DNA of 11,570 bases from an uncultured Desulfobacterales bacterium (GCA_947259865.1 CAMYNZ010000080.1:1-11570), one strand, 5' to 3'. Shown: positions 1 to 6,086, numbered from the stretch's first letter. Numbers and translations: made by a program. Notes: generated by a model not told the origin, from the sequence alone.

Positions 1-1
1 T

Positions 2-121
2 AAAAGCGTGTATCGCAAGACGGAATCTGGTAAGGGCATTAAGGGACCCGATGCGACCGAACACCCCCGACCCAAACAAAATGGAACCCCAAAAGCAATA
101 AAACAGCAATTTAGAAACTAA
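2..121 (+). other. Open frame running in from the left edge; possible C-terminus of an upstream gene
   Basis: One + frame is open from the window edge to a TAA ending at 121, giving about 39 mostly polar residues rich in Lys, Arg, Pro and Thr. It ends 20 bases before the desulfoferrodoxin start. I do not recognise the sequence. It is short, its composition is unusual, and it contains the GGGTCGGGG-type motif (complementary strand, near 63-73) that also marks the mobile-element ends further right, so it may be non-coding. No convincing promoter was seen in the first 140 bases. Confidence 0.15.
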
Positions 122-141
122 CATAAAAGAAGGAGGTAAAA

Positions 142-519
142 ATGGCAAACGTACGTGAAGTTTATAAATGTGAGGCATGTGGAAATATTATTGAAGTTCT
201 GCATGAGGGTGCAGGTGAATTGGTATGCTGCGGTCAACCAATGGCTCTTTTGTCTGAAAATACTGTGGATGCCGCCCTGGAAAAACATGTCCCCGTAGTT
301 GAAAAAGTTGCAGACGGTTTTAGTGTCAAGGTCGGTGAAGTGCCCCACCCCATGGAAGAGAAACACTATATTGAATGGGTTGAACTCATTACTTCAGACG
401 GAAGGCTGTATCGAAGGTGGCTGTGTCCCGGGGAAGCACCCGAGGCAACTTTTAACGTGGCCGCCGATCAGGTTACCGCCAGGGAATTTTGCAACCTGCA
501 CGGCCACTGGAAAGGATAA
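142..519 (+). CDS. dfx: Desulfoferrodoxin (class I, 2Fe-superoxide reductase)
   Basis: A 125-residue protein, the normal length for two-iron desulfoferrodoxin. It reduces superoxide to hydrogen peroxide in the cytoplasm, using electrons from rubredoxin, without releasing O2. The N-terminal desulforedoxin domain (about residues 1-36) shows the four cysteines of the FeS4 centre I: C10, C13, C29 and C30. The catalytic centre II domain follows with H49 (in EKHVP), H69, H75, C117 and H120 as the Fe(His)4Cys ligands. Glu47 and Lys48, the conserved residues beside the active site, are present. A strong AAGGAGGT site at 130-137 fixes the start. The gene overlaps the ribosome-binding site of ferritin and shares the locus with rubredoxin, its usual electron donor. 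All key residues are intact and no anomaly was seen. Confidence 0.97.
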   Translation: MANVREVYKCEACGNIIEVLHEGAGELVCCGQPMALLSENTVDAALEKHVPVVEKVADGFSVKVGEVPHPMEEKHYIEWVELITSDGRLYRRWLCPGEAPEATFNVAADQVTAREFCNLHGHWKG

Positions 520-524
520 AGATC

Positions 525-1043
525 ATGCTAACGGAAAAAATAGAAAAAGCACTCAATGACCAGTTCACGGCTGAGCTGTATTCTTCATATCTGTATCTTT
601 CCATGAACGCTTATTTCAAGTCATCCGGCCTCGAGGGTTTTGCCAAGTGGATGTATGCTCAGGCTCAGGAAGAAGTGACCCATGCCATGAAGTTTTATGA
701 CTTCATAAATCAGCGCAGCGGGAGGGTCATTCTGCAGCAAATCGACGCCCCGCCGGTTGAATGGGACTCGCCCTTGGCCGTTTTTGAGGCCACCTTAAAA
801 CACGAACAGAAAGTTACCGGACTTATTAATGACCTGGTTGAACTGGCATTGCAGGAGCACGACCATGCATCCCAAATTTTCCTGCAATGGTTTGTCAGCG
901 AGCAGGTCGAAGAAGAAGAAAGCGTTGAAGGGGTCCTTCAGCAGCTCAGACTGTTGAGCGATGCCAAAGGTGGACTTTATATGATAGATCGCGAACTGGC
1001 CCAGCGAAGTCCCGTTATGGCGGCTTCAGCGGGAGAAGGATAA
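525..1043 (+). CDS. ftn: Ferritin (FtnA-type, non-haem)
   Basis: A 172-residue ferritin that oxidises Fe(II) and stores it as ferric mineral inside a 24-subunit shell. The ferroxidase-centre residues fall at the positions known from E. coli FtnA: E17, E50, H53, E94, Q127 and E130. The chain keeps the four-helix-bundle pattern ([15 protein letters not shown] in helix [11 protein letters not shown] in helix B). The ATG at 525 was chosen over an in-frame ATG at 489. The upstream one lies inside desulfoferrodoxin, lacks a ribosome-binding site and would add 12 non-homologous residues, whereas 525 has AAGGA about nine bases upstream and begins [11 protein letters not shown], typical of the family. 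Only five bases separate it from the desulfoferrodoxin stop, so the two are probably co-transcribed. This pairs superoxide removal with iron sequestration. Confidence 0.96.
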   Translation: MLTEKIEKALNDQFTAELYSSYLYLSMNAYFKSSGLEGFAKWMYAQAQEEVTHAMKFYDFINQRSGRVILQQIDAPPVEWDSPLAVFEATLKHEQKVTGLINDLVELALQEHDHASQIFLQWFVSEQVEEEESVEGVLQQLRLLSDAKGGLYMIDRELAQRSPVMAASAGEG

Positions 1044-1172
1044 TTAACGGGTCCGTCAACCACCAACCGCGTGAGGGAAAGCGTTTTTGTTCCGTCCCTT
1101 AACTAGAGCTCTCAACGATATTTCGTGAACAACGGGTGATAGATCATTGGCAACAGACAAGGAGGTGATCAA

Positions 1173-1328
1173 ATGGCCAGCTGGAAATGCCACAATTGCG
1201 GATATACTTTCGAAGCGGATACTCCACCCAACGAGTGTCCTTCCTGCAAAGAGAAGTGCGAATTCCTTAATAACACTTGCTATACTCCTGACTGTGAAGG
1301 CGAAGGTATAGATCCAAGGATCAAATAA
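1173..1328 (+). CDS. Small rubredoxin-like protein (51 aa, seven cysteines)
   Basis: A 51-residue protein starting at the ATG behind a strong AAGGAGGTG site (1159-1167). Two knuckles, C6-x2-C9 (KCHNCGYTF) and C22-x2-C25 (CPSCK), give a rubredoxin-like FeS4 or Zn site. Three more cysteines (C29, C36, C41) follow in KCEF and CYTPDC. It differs from true rubredoxin: there is a much shorter gap between the knuckles, no central WxxxPxxWxCP stretch, and a cysteine-rich C-terminal tail. It matches the short rubredoxin-like domain proteins common in anaerobes. The flavodoxin starts 14 bases downstream, so the pair is likely an operon and perhaps a redox couple; that role is inferred. Whether the metal is iron or zinc cannot be read from sequence. 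Confidence 0.85.
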   Translation: MASWKCHNCGYTFEADTPPNECPSCKEKCEFLNNTCYTPDCEGEGIDPRIK

Positions 1329-1342
1329 AGGAGCGCTAAAAA

Positions 1343-1789
1343 ATGGCCAAAGCACTCATCGTGTATACTACACGTACAGGAGAAACCCAACAAATCGGTG
1401 AGCTGATTGCCGAAGGGATTCGAATATCCGGTCATGAAGCCACTGTGCTGAGCAACAAGGATATAAAAAACGAATCCGATCTCCAGGGTTATGATGTCCT
1501 GGTTCTGGGATCTTCTACCTATCACGGCCAGATGATGCAGGGGATGAAAACGCTACTATTTTTGGCTGAAAATTCGGAGCTGGAGGGCAAAATCGGTGGT
1601 GCCTTCGGTGCTTTTGGATGGAGTGGTGAAGCTCCTGTCCGGATTTACGATACAATGAAGCACATATTAAAGATGAATATGGTAAAAGAACCATTAATGC
1701 TTAAATCCAGCTCACTGGGCGGCGGGATCCAGATGGCCCAGGACTACGGACGTGAAATCATCAAAAAACTCGAAGATCTTAATAAATAG
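1343..1789 (+). CDS. Flavodoxin
   Basis: A 148-residue short-chain flavodoxin, a soluble one- or two-electron FMN carrier. The phosphate-binding loop is TTRTGETQQIG (residues 9-19), matching T/S-x-T-G-x-T. The FMN-contacting loops are the GSSTYHGQ region (about 56-63) and FGAFGWSGEA (about 88-97). The second glycine-rich loop closely resembles the FGSYGWSGES loop of the flavodiiron protein further downstream. That places this protein in the same flavodoxin branch as FprA C-terminal domains rather than the long-chain flavodoxins. AAAGGAG at 1327-1333 precedes the ATG. It lies 14 bases after the rubredoxin-like gene. A role passing electrons to oxygen-defence enzymes is inferred from context. 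Confidence 0.92.
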   Translation: MAKALIVYTTRTGETQQIGELIAEGIRISGHEATVLSNKDIKNESDLQGYDVLVLGSSTYHGQMMQGMKTLLFLAENSELEGKIGGAFGAFGWSGEAPVRIYDTMKHILKMNMVKEPLMLKSSSLGGGIQMAQDYGREIIKKLEDLNK

Positions 1790-1803
1790 AACATCAATTA
1801 TAT

Positions 1804-2018
1804 GAGGGATCGGGGTGTTTTTTTCACGACAAGATGATCGCCCCGGTGCTTCTAATGGGCAGAGGGCTATTGCCGCCGAGAAAGGCAAAACACGGCGTCG
1901 GTTCTTGTTGGCGTGACAGTTTTAAATGGCCGGCAGTAAAATGCAAGGCAGTTGCCGCTGTCAGGCCTGGCAGGCAACAACCCGGCATCTTGCCGTGAAA
2001 AAAATACCCCGACCCCTG
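1804..2018. mobile_element. MITE-like element, 215 bp, with 33-bp inverted ends and 8-bp target duplication
   Basis: The two ends are inverted copies. The left end starts GAGGGATCGGGGTG and continues through seven T and CACGACAAGATG. The complement of the right end starts CAGGGGTCGGGGTA and continues through seven T and CACGGCAAGATG. They match at 29 of 33 positions. The element is flanked on both sides by AATTATAT (1796-1803 and 2019-2026), which fits an 8-bp target-site duplication. The interior has no credible gene but includes a nested palindrome near 1950-1978. This is the layout of a miniature inverted-repeat element moved by a transposase encoded elsewhere; the family is not determined. 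It sits 14 bases after the flavodoxin stop and 34 bases before the next gene, so it may alter transcription between them. Confidence 0.8.
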
Positions 2019-2052
2019 AATTATATAGCCATTCAATTGAAAGGAACAAAAG

Positions 2053-2259
2053 ATGCCAAACACCCCTCAACACTGTCCCGGATTTACAAACTTTAAAAAT
2101 CTCAAATCGTTTATTTGTAAATGCCCGGAATGCGGAAAAGAAAAAGAAATATTTTCGGATGAATTCGATAGGCCGCAAACGTGCAGCGGCTGCGGCAAAC
2201 CGATTGACTTTGAGCAGTGTACGCTGTCTGGGGAGGCCAAGAGCACTGAACCAGCCTAG
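2053..2259 (+). CDS. Small cysteine-rich zinc-ribbon protein
   Basis: A 68-residue protein with AAAGGAA just upstream of the ATG. It has seven cysteines: C8, C22, C24, C27, C44, C47 and C56. The pairs CPECGK (24-29) and CSGCGK (44-49) form a likely four-cysteine zinc ribbon or rubredoxin-like knuckle around the acidic EIFSDEFD segment. The regular pattern and good ribosome-binding site argue for a real gene. I do not know its function; it resembles small conserved hypothetical proteins of sulfate reducers. Its stop codon TAG at 2257-2259 touches the start of a large palindrome, so the last residues may have been changed by that insertion. Its own promoter region was invaded by the MITE-like element. 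Confidence 0.7.
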   Translation: MPNTPQHCPGFTNFKNLKSFICKCPECGKEKEIFSDEFDRPQTCSGCGKPIDFEQCTLSGEAKSTEPA

Positions 2260-2401
2260 AAATGGTTTCAAAACCCCATCTTAGGCTCAATGGCTATGTT
2301 GCAGGCCTCCTCAAAATGCTCACATACTACCGTGTATGCTCCGCTTTTTCGTCGGCCTGCGCCTTGCCCTTGAACCTAATCTAAGGTTTTGAAACCACTT
2401 C
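2259..2401. repeat. 143-bp imperfect palindrome
   Basis: The left arm begins GAAATGGTTTCAAAACC (2259-2275) and the complement of the right arm begins GAAGTGGTTTCAAAACC (from 2401 leftward), 16 of 17 identical. Similarity continues inward through TTAGG, TCAA and GCAGGCC on both arms to a central CATAC/GTATG pair at 2323-2338. The whole stretch can therefore fold as one long hairpin or cruciform. It has no coding role and follows the zinc-ribbon stop directly. It could be a dispersed palindromic repeat of the host or a small non-autonomous mobile element. No clear target duplication was found. Confidence 0.75.
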
Positions 2402-2410
2402 TGAAGGCTA

Positions 2411-2475
2411 TCTTAAAAGCCCGTCTGACGCTCGTTGGCTACGTTGCGGGCTATCTCAAAATTCTCGCTACTACC
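2411..2475 (+). repeat. Diverged half-copy of the 2259-2401 palindrome
   Basis: The stretch TGGCTACGTTGCGGGC...TCTCAAAAT...CTACTACC at 2436-2475 repeats, in direct orientation, TGGCTATGTTGCAGGC...CCTCAAAAT...ATACTACC at 2291-2331, with scattered changes and a two-base gap. Weaker similarity (ATCTTA and following bases) reaches back to about 2411. Only the left arm is recognisable, so this is a degraded or partial second copy. It lies in the upstream region of the cytochrome genes. Confidence 0.6.
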
Positions 2476-2560
2476 TTCATGGTTAAAAAGAAGTCGGACG
2501 GTTTGTTGGATGTTGATTTTACTCTGAGCGTGAGTAAACAAGGTTATGAGGAGATTAGAG

Positions 2561-2905
2561 GTGAAGGCAAAAGTGATTGCCGGGTTGTTTATCAGCCTGA
2601 TGGTGATTGTGGCTGTGGTCCAGGCGGTCGAGAACAAAGGGGCAAAGGATATAACCCTGGCTGGCGGCAAGTCCGGAAAAGTTACATTTCCTCACCATCG
2701 CCACCAGGAAGTGCTCGTCGACTGTAAGATCTGCCATTCTGTTTTTCCCCAGAAGGCGGGCATTATTGAGGAGCTTAAAGCCCAGGGTAAGCTGAAGAAA
2801 AAACAGGTTATGAACAAGCTATGCACAAAATGCCACAAACAAAAGAAAAGGTCCGGTGAAAAAGGGGGCCCGGTCACCTGCAAAACCTGTCATATCAAAA
2901 AATGA
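2561..2905 (+). CDS. Triheme cytochrome c, cytochrome c3-like (first of a tandem pair)
   Basis: An exported 114-residue multihaem cytochrome. I start it at GTG 2561, which has GAGGAG seven to eight bases upstream. The in-frame ATG at 2546 has no properly spaced site, and the GTG start aligns residue for residue with the next gene. Residues 1-22 form a Sec signal peptide ending VVQA. Three CxxCH haem sites lie at 55-59, 88-92 and 107-111. FPHHRHQ (43-49) supplies the FxHxxH distal ligands typical of cytochrome c3. The protein would carry electrons in the periplasm. It overlaps the next gene by four bases (ATGA). Three haems and a small size make it c7-like rather than the classical four-haem c3. 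The electron partner is unknown. Confidence 0.9.
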   Translation: MKAKVIAGLFISLMVIVAVVQAVENKGAKDITLAGGKSGKVTFPHHRHQEVLVDCKICHSVFPQKAGIIEELKAQGKLKKKQVMNKLCTKCHKQKKRSGEKGGPVTCKTCHIKK

Positions 2906-3243
2906 AAATAAAGCTGTTGGTCATATTGAGTTTTACAGTATTAGCGTTTACCACAATCGGGATAGCCATCGAAAACAAAGGGGCAAAGGAGCTGGAGATG
3001 CCAGGCGGCGTCAGGGGTAACGTTCCGTTCCCGCATCATCGCCATCAGAACGCGCTGGGAAACTGTGACGTTTGCCACATACTTTTTCCCCAGGTCCGGG
3101 GTTCAATTGAAAAGCTCAAGGCCGAGGGAAAATTAAAGGGAAAACATATAATGAACACCCTGTGTACAAAATGTCATCGCGAAAGGATAAAGGCCGGAAA
3201 AAAATCCGGACCGATTTCGTGTTCCACATGTCATCAAAAATAA
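2902..3243 (+). CDS. Triheme cytochrome c, cytochrome c3-like (second of a tandem pair)
   Basis: A 113-residue paralogue of the preceding cytochrome, starting inside its stop codon (ATGA overlap), which indicates translational coupling. Residues 1-22 are a signal peptide ending IGIA. The mature part starts IENKGAKE, matching VENKGAKD of the neighbour. CxxCH motifs sit at the same positions: 55-59, 88-92 and 107-111. FPHHRHQ is at 43-49. It also has H82, which the first copy lacks (Gln there), so the third haem may be ligated differently in the two proteins. The identical spacing points to a tandem duplication followed by divergence. The role is periplasmic electron transfer; the partner is not evident from sequence. 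Confidence 0.9.
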   Translation: MKIKLLVILSFTVLAFTTIGIAIENKGAKELEMPGGVRGNVPFPHHRHQNALGNCDVCHILFPQVRGSIEKLKAEGKLKGKHIMNTLCTKCHRERIKAGKKSGPISCSTCHQK

Positions 3244-3256
3244 AGGATAGTACTCG

Positions 3257-4228
3257 ATGCTTGTACTCGGTTTGCAGGGCAGCCCTCGCAAAAAGGGTAA
3301 TACGAACTATTTGCTAAAAACATTTCTCAATGAAGCTGCGAGCCTGGGCGCGAATACAACAGTCATCGAAGCAGCCCACAAAAATATCCTTCCCTGTAAA
3401 GAATATATTGTTTGCGAAAAGAAAGGTTTTTGTCCCATCGATGACGATATGAAGCACGAAATCTATCCCCTGCTGCGGCAGGCAGATGTCATCGTTGCAG
3501 CGTCCCCGGTGTTTTTCTACAACGTGACCGCCCAACTCAAAGCCCTCATTGACAGAAGCCAGACCTTGTGGGCCCGGAAATACAAACTCAAGTTAAAAGA
3601 TCCTGCCCGGAATTATCGCCGGGGATTTTTATTGAGCGTTGCAGCCACCAGGGGCAAAAATCTTTTTGAGGGCGTGCATCTTACGGCCCATTATTTTTTC
3701 GATGCCGTAGGGGCCCGTTACGAAGGAAGTTTAACCTACAGGAGTATCGAAGGCCCTAAAGACATCCAAAACCATCCGTCGGTGCATGATGATGTAAAAG
3801 TGGCCGTCAAAAAACTGTTACAGCCGTTGATTGATCGAAAAAAAATCCTTTTTGCCTGCCGCGAAAATGCCTGCCGCAGTCAGATGGCCAGCGCATTTGC
3901 CCAATATTATGCCGGTGATAAACTGGATGTGTTAAACGGCGGAAGCCAACCGGCAGATAAAATAAACTCCACAATGATTGAGACCATGCAGGAAAAGGGG
4001 TTGGATATGGCGTTTCGTATCCCCCAGTCGATAAACGCGGCCATAGAAAACAATGCTCCCGAAATTATTGTTACCATGGGCTGCGGAGAAGAATGTCCTT
4101 TTGTTCCGGGGGCCAGAATGCTGGACTGGGATCTGCCTGATCCTTCCGGAAAATCCACAGAATTTATGCGCAACGTGCGTGATGAAATTGATAAACGGGT
4201 CACCGAGTTAATTGCAGAAATAACCTAA
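3257..4228 (+). CDS. NAD(P)H-dependent FMN reductase fused to ArsC-type LMW phosphatase domain
   Basis: A 323-residue two-domain protein. Residues 1-190 are a flavodoxin-like FMN reductase of the multimeric WrbA/iron-sulfur flavoprotein type: GSPRKKGNTNYL (8-19) is the phosphate-binding loop, C47/C53/C59 mark the variable cysteine loop before DDDM, and SPVFFYNV (83-90) is the flavin-edge strand. Residues 195-323 are a low-molecular-weight tyrosine phosphatase/arsenate reductase domain: the P-loop is C201-x5-R207 (CRENACRS), GGSQPA is at 228-233, further cysteines C276 and C280 lie in MGCGEECP, and the general-acid region is DWDLPDP (290-296). The cysteine set suggests thiol-relay arsenate reduction rather than a phosphatase, with the flavin domain as a possible electron source; this is inferred. 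It lies 13 bases after the cytochrome pair, behind AAAGGA. Confidence 0.88.
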   Translation: MLVLGLQGSPRKKGNTNYLLKTFLNEAASLGANTTVIEAAHKNILPCKEYIVCEKKGFCPIDDDMKHEIYPLLRQADVIVAASPVFFYNVTAQLKALIDRSQTLWARKYKLKLKDPARNYRRGFLLSVAATRGKNLFEGVHLTAHYFFDAVGARYEGSLTYRSIEGPKDIQNHPSVHDDVKVAVKKLLQPLIDRKKILFACRENACRSQMASAFAQYYAGDKLDVLNGGSQPADKINSTMIETMQEKGLDMAFRIPQSINAAIENNAPEIIVTMGCGEECPFVPGARMLDWDLPDPSGKSTEFMRNVRDEIDKRVTELIAEIT

Positions 4229-4234
4229 AAATGG

Positions 4235-4263
4235 TTGAAATTTTAGATTTTCAATTCTATAAG
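4235..4263 (+). promoter_or_regulatory. Candidate sigma-70 promoter for rubredoxin
   Basis: TTGAAA (4235-4240) and TATAAG (4258-4263) are separated by exactly 17 bases, about 42 bases before the rubredoxin start. The -35 and spacer also form a partial palindrome, TTGAAA to TTTCAA (4235-4254), which might bind a regulator. This suggests rubredoxin can be transcribed independently of the upstream genes. Confidence 0.5.
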
Positions 4264-4304
4264 AATTAAAACTAACTGCAAGATCAAGACAAAGGAGGTC
4301 GGGA

Positions 4305-4466
4305 ATGGATAAGTACGTATGCACAGTTTGTGGTTATGTCTATGATCCAGATCTGGGTGACCCGGACGGTGGCGTGGCTCCGGGAACAAAATGGGATGAT
4401 GTACCCGATGACTGGGTTTGCCCCGTGTGCGGTGCTTCCAAAGAGGATTTTGAAAAGGAAGATTAA
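4305..4466 (+). CDS. rub: Rubredoxin
   Basis: A 53-residue classical rubredoxin, the usual size (52-54). The FeS4 ligands are C6 and C9 ([10 protein letters not shown]) and C39 and C42 (CPVCGA). The conserved aromatic and proline residues of the core (Y11, Y13, W30, P34, W37) and the [12 protein letters not shown] stretch are present. A strong AAAGGAGGT lies upstream. Rubredoxin carries single electrons in the cytoplasm. In sulfate reducers it donates to desulfoferrodoxin and to rubredoxin:oxygen oxidoreductase, and both genes are in this window, the latter being the next gene downstream. The 165-base gap holds a hairpin and a separate promoter, so the two can be regulated separately. Confidence 0.97.
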   Translation: MDKYVCTVCGYVYDPDLGDPDGGVAPGTKWDDVPDDWVCPVCGASKEDFEKED

Positions 4467-4498
4467 CCGGGCGGGATTAGAAACATTACCTTATTTTT

Positions 4499-4547
4499 TT
4501 GATGCCCTTTTCTGCCGTTACCAAAATTATGGCAAAAAGGGCATCAA
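4499..4547 (+). terminator. Strong hairpin after rubredoxin, possible terminator or attenuator
   Basis: TTGATGCCCTTTT-C-TGCC (4499-4516) pairs with GGCAAAAAGGGCATCAA (4531-4547), giving 17 pairs with one bulged C. It is followed only by a weak T-rich stretch (TTCTTT), and the T-run lies before the hairpin, so it is not a textbook intrinsic terminator. It may instead stabilise the rubredoxin mRNA end. Confidence 0.5.
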
Positions 4548-4564
4548 TTCTTTAAGGCAAAAAA

Positions 4565-4586
4565 TTGTAACGCATTACAATATAAT
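4565..4586 (+). promoter_or_regulatory. Consensus -10 box abutting a 16-bp palindromic operator upstream of the flavodiiron gene
   Basis: The perfect palindrome TTGTAA-CGCA-TTACAA (4565-4580) runs straight into TATAAT (4581-4586), about 45 bases before the ATG. No good -35 box is seen at the proper distance; the palindrome fills the spacer. This layout suits repression by a dimeric redox or peroxide sensor. The half-sites recall Rex (TTGT...ACAA) or PerR/Fur-family boxes, but the match to either is only partial. Confidence 0.45.
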
Positions 4587-4631
4587 ACAACCATTCAGAT
4601 ATCAATTTATAGCGGAAGCGAGGAAAAGAAA

Positions 4632-5819
4632 ATGAAGCCGATTGAAATTTCAAAGGGTATTTATGACGTTGGGGTTAATGACTGGAATATCAGTGACTTT
4701 CACGGATATTCGACTCCCTTTGGCACAAGCTATAATGCTTATTTGATCCTAGATGAAAAGATCGTGCTGGTCGATACCGTCAAAAGTGAATTCGCAGATG
4801 AATTGATTTACAATATATCCAATGTGATAGATCCTAAAAAGATCGATATGGTCATCAGCAATCACACCGAAATGGATCATTCCGGAGGTCTGGGTCGGGT
4901 AATGCACCGGATCGGTGAAGACAAGCCGCTTTATTGTTCCAAAATGGGGGTTAAGAATTTGCCCCGTCATTTCCGGCAAAAATGGAATTACAAGACCGTT
5001 GGAAATGGTGATGCGCTGAGCATCGGCCAGAAAACGCTTACTTTTCTGGAAACCCGCATGATCCATTGGCCGGACAGTATGTTTACCTATCTTAAGGAGG
5101 ATAAAATCCTTTTTTCCAGCGATGGGTTTGGCCAGCACTACGCCAGTCACGAGAAATTCGATGATCAAGTCGGTGAAAAAATCATGCCCCATGCCAAAAA
5201 ATATTTTGCCAATATTCTGCTGCTGTATTCCGGGCATATTCAAAAACTGCTGGAAACTGTTTTGAAACTGGGGCTGGATTTTAAAATGATCTGCCCCGAT
5301 CATGGTGTCATCTGGCGCAAAGATCCGATGAAAATTGTGGACGCCTATGTCAGGTGGTGCAGCCAGGAACCGAAAAAAAAGGCTATTGTTGTTTACGATA
5401 CCATGTGGCACAGCACCGAAATGATGGCCAATGCGATTGCATCCGGTATCAGTGCTGAAGGCGTCGATGTCAGACCCATGTATCTCAGAAAATGGCATCG
5501 CAGTGACATAATGACTGAAGTTCTGGATACCCGGGCCGTGGTGGTGGGTTCACCGACCCTCAACAACGGCTTGTTTCCCACGGTTAGCGATATTTTGACC
5601 TATATGAAAGGTCTTAAGCCAAAGAATAAAATCGGCGCTGCTTTTGGATCTTATGGTTGGAGCGGTGAATCCATAAAACTGATCCAAAATGAATTGGAAG
5701 CCATGAAATTCGAGATGTTGGAGCCGGGCCTGAGAATCCATTACATACCGGATGATGAAGGCTTGGATGCCTGTTACCAATACGGGCAAAAAATTGGCCA
5801 GGCTGTATTGAATAGTTAG
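4632..5819 (+). CDS. roo: Rubredoxin:oxygen oxidoreductase (flavodiiron protein, FprA family)
   Basis: A 395-residue flavodiiron protein, normal length for the class without extra domains. It reduces O2 to water (and in some members NO to N2O) in the cytoplasm with electrons from rubredoxin, encoded just upstream. The N-terminal metallo-beta-lactamase domain (1-245) carries the di-iron ligands H78, E80, D82 (NHTEMDHSGG), H145, D164 and H224, with H83 next to them. The C-terminal flavodoxin domain (about 250-395) binds FMN through YDTMWHSTEMMA (255-266), SPTLNNGLFP and FGSYGWSGES. The ATG has GAGGA ten bases upstream. All metal ligands are present. Whether O2 or NO is the preferred substrate cannot be told from sequence; the superoxide reductase and rubredoxin context favours O2. 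Confidence 0.96.
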   Translation: MKPIEISKGIYDVGVNDWNISDFHGYSTPFGTSYNAYLILDEKIVLVDTVKSEFADELIYNISNVIDPKKIDMVISNHTEMDHSGGLGRVMHRIGEDKPLYCSKMGVKNLPRHFRQKWNYKTVGNGDALSIGQKTLTFLETRMIHWPDSMFTYLKEDKILFSSDGFGQHYASHEKFDDQVGEKIMPHAKKYFANILLLYSGHIQKLLETVLKLGLDFKMICPDHGVIWRKDPMKIVDAYVRWCSQEPKKKAIVVYDTMWHSTEMMANAIASGISAEGVDVRPMYLRKWHRSDIMTEVLDTRAVVVGSPTLNNGLFPTVSDILTYMKGLKPKNKIGAAFGSYGWSGESIKLIQNELEAMKFEMLEPGLRIHYIPDDEGLDACYQYGQKIGQAVLNS

Positions 5820-5894
5820 TGTTTTGGGTATATCGTTTAATGTTCAGGCCAACATTGCCCGCATCAATCACCAAGGACAAAACACGTTCGTTAT

Positions 5895-6086
5895 ATGAAA
5901 ATTGTGTACATTGAATTAAGCGAATGCATTCATTGCGAAATTTGTACCGAAATGTGTCCTACAGTTTTTAAATTAAATGAGGCCGGTTTCATAGAGATTT
6001 TTGATGTGACGGAGGGCGATGTTGCCGCAGTGCAGGAGGCTATCAAATATTGTCCAGCGGATTGTATTCATTGGAATGAATGCTAA
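5895..6086 (+). CDS. Ferredoxin, single [4Fe-4S] cluster
   Basis: A 63-residue ferredoxin similar to Desulfovibrio ferredoxin I. C11, C14, C17 (CIHCEIC) and C53 (YCPAD) would bind one [4Fe-4S] cluster. C21 and C57 sit where the disulfide replacing the second cluster forms in such proteins. C63 is the last residue and is extra. The protein is acidic, as usual. It starts 75 bases after the flavodiiron gene with no close ribosome-binding site (AAGGAC lies about 17 bases from the ATG), so translation may be modest or the start less certain. It is a low-potential electron carrier and may feed the neighbouring oxygen-defence proteins, but sequence does not show the partner. Confidence 0.92.
   Translation: MKIVYIELSECIHCEICTEMCPTVFKLNEAGFIEIFDVTEGDVAAVQEAIKYCPADCIHWNEC

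Noticed and set aside
489..524. Upstream ATG for ferritin
   Set aside because: It lies inside desulfoferrodoxin without a ribosome-binding site and adds residues absent from the family.
1073..1099. AGGGA/TCCCT hairpin between ferritin and the rubredoxin-like gene
   Set aside because: Only five pairs around a large loop and no T-run; too weak to call a terminator.
1867..2284. Long frames on both strands across the MITE and zinc-ribbon gene
   Set aside because: They run through the inverted repeats, carry no ribosome-binding site and have no recognisable domains.
2546..2560. ATG start for the first cytochrome
   Set aside because: The GTG at 2561 has a well-spaced GAGGAG and aligns exactly with the start of the paralogue.
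4330..4635. 101-codon frame over rubredoxin and the following gap
   Set aside because: It overlaps rubredoxin in another frame and continues through the hairpin and promoter; it lacks protein-like features.
4749..5498. 249-codon antisense frame inside the flavodiiron gene
   Set aside because: It is a mirror of a strongly supported gene, has no ribosome-binding site and shows no recognisable domain.
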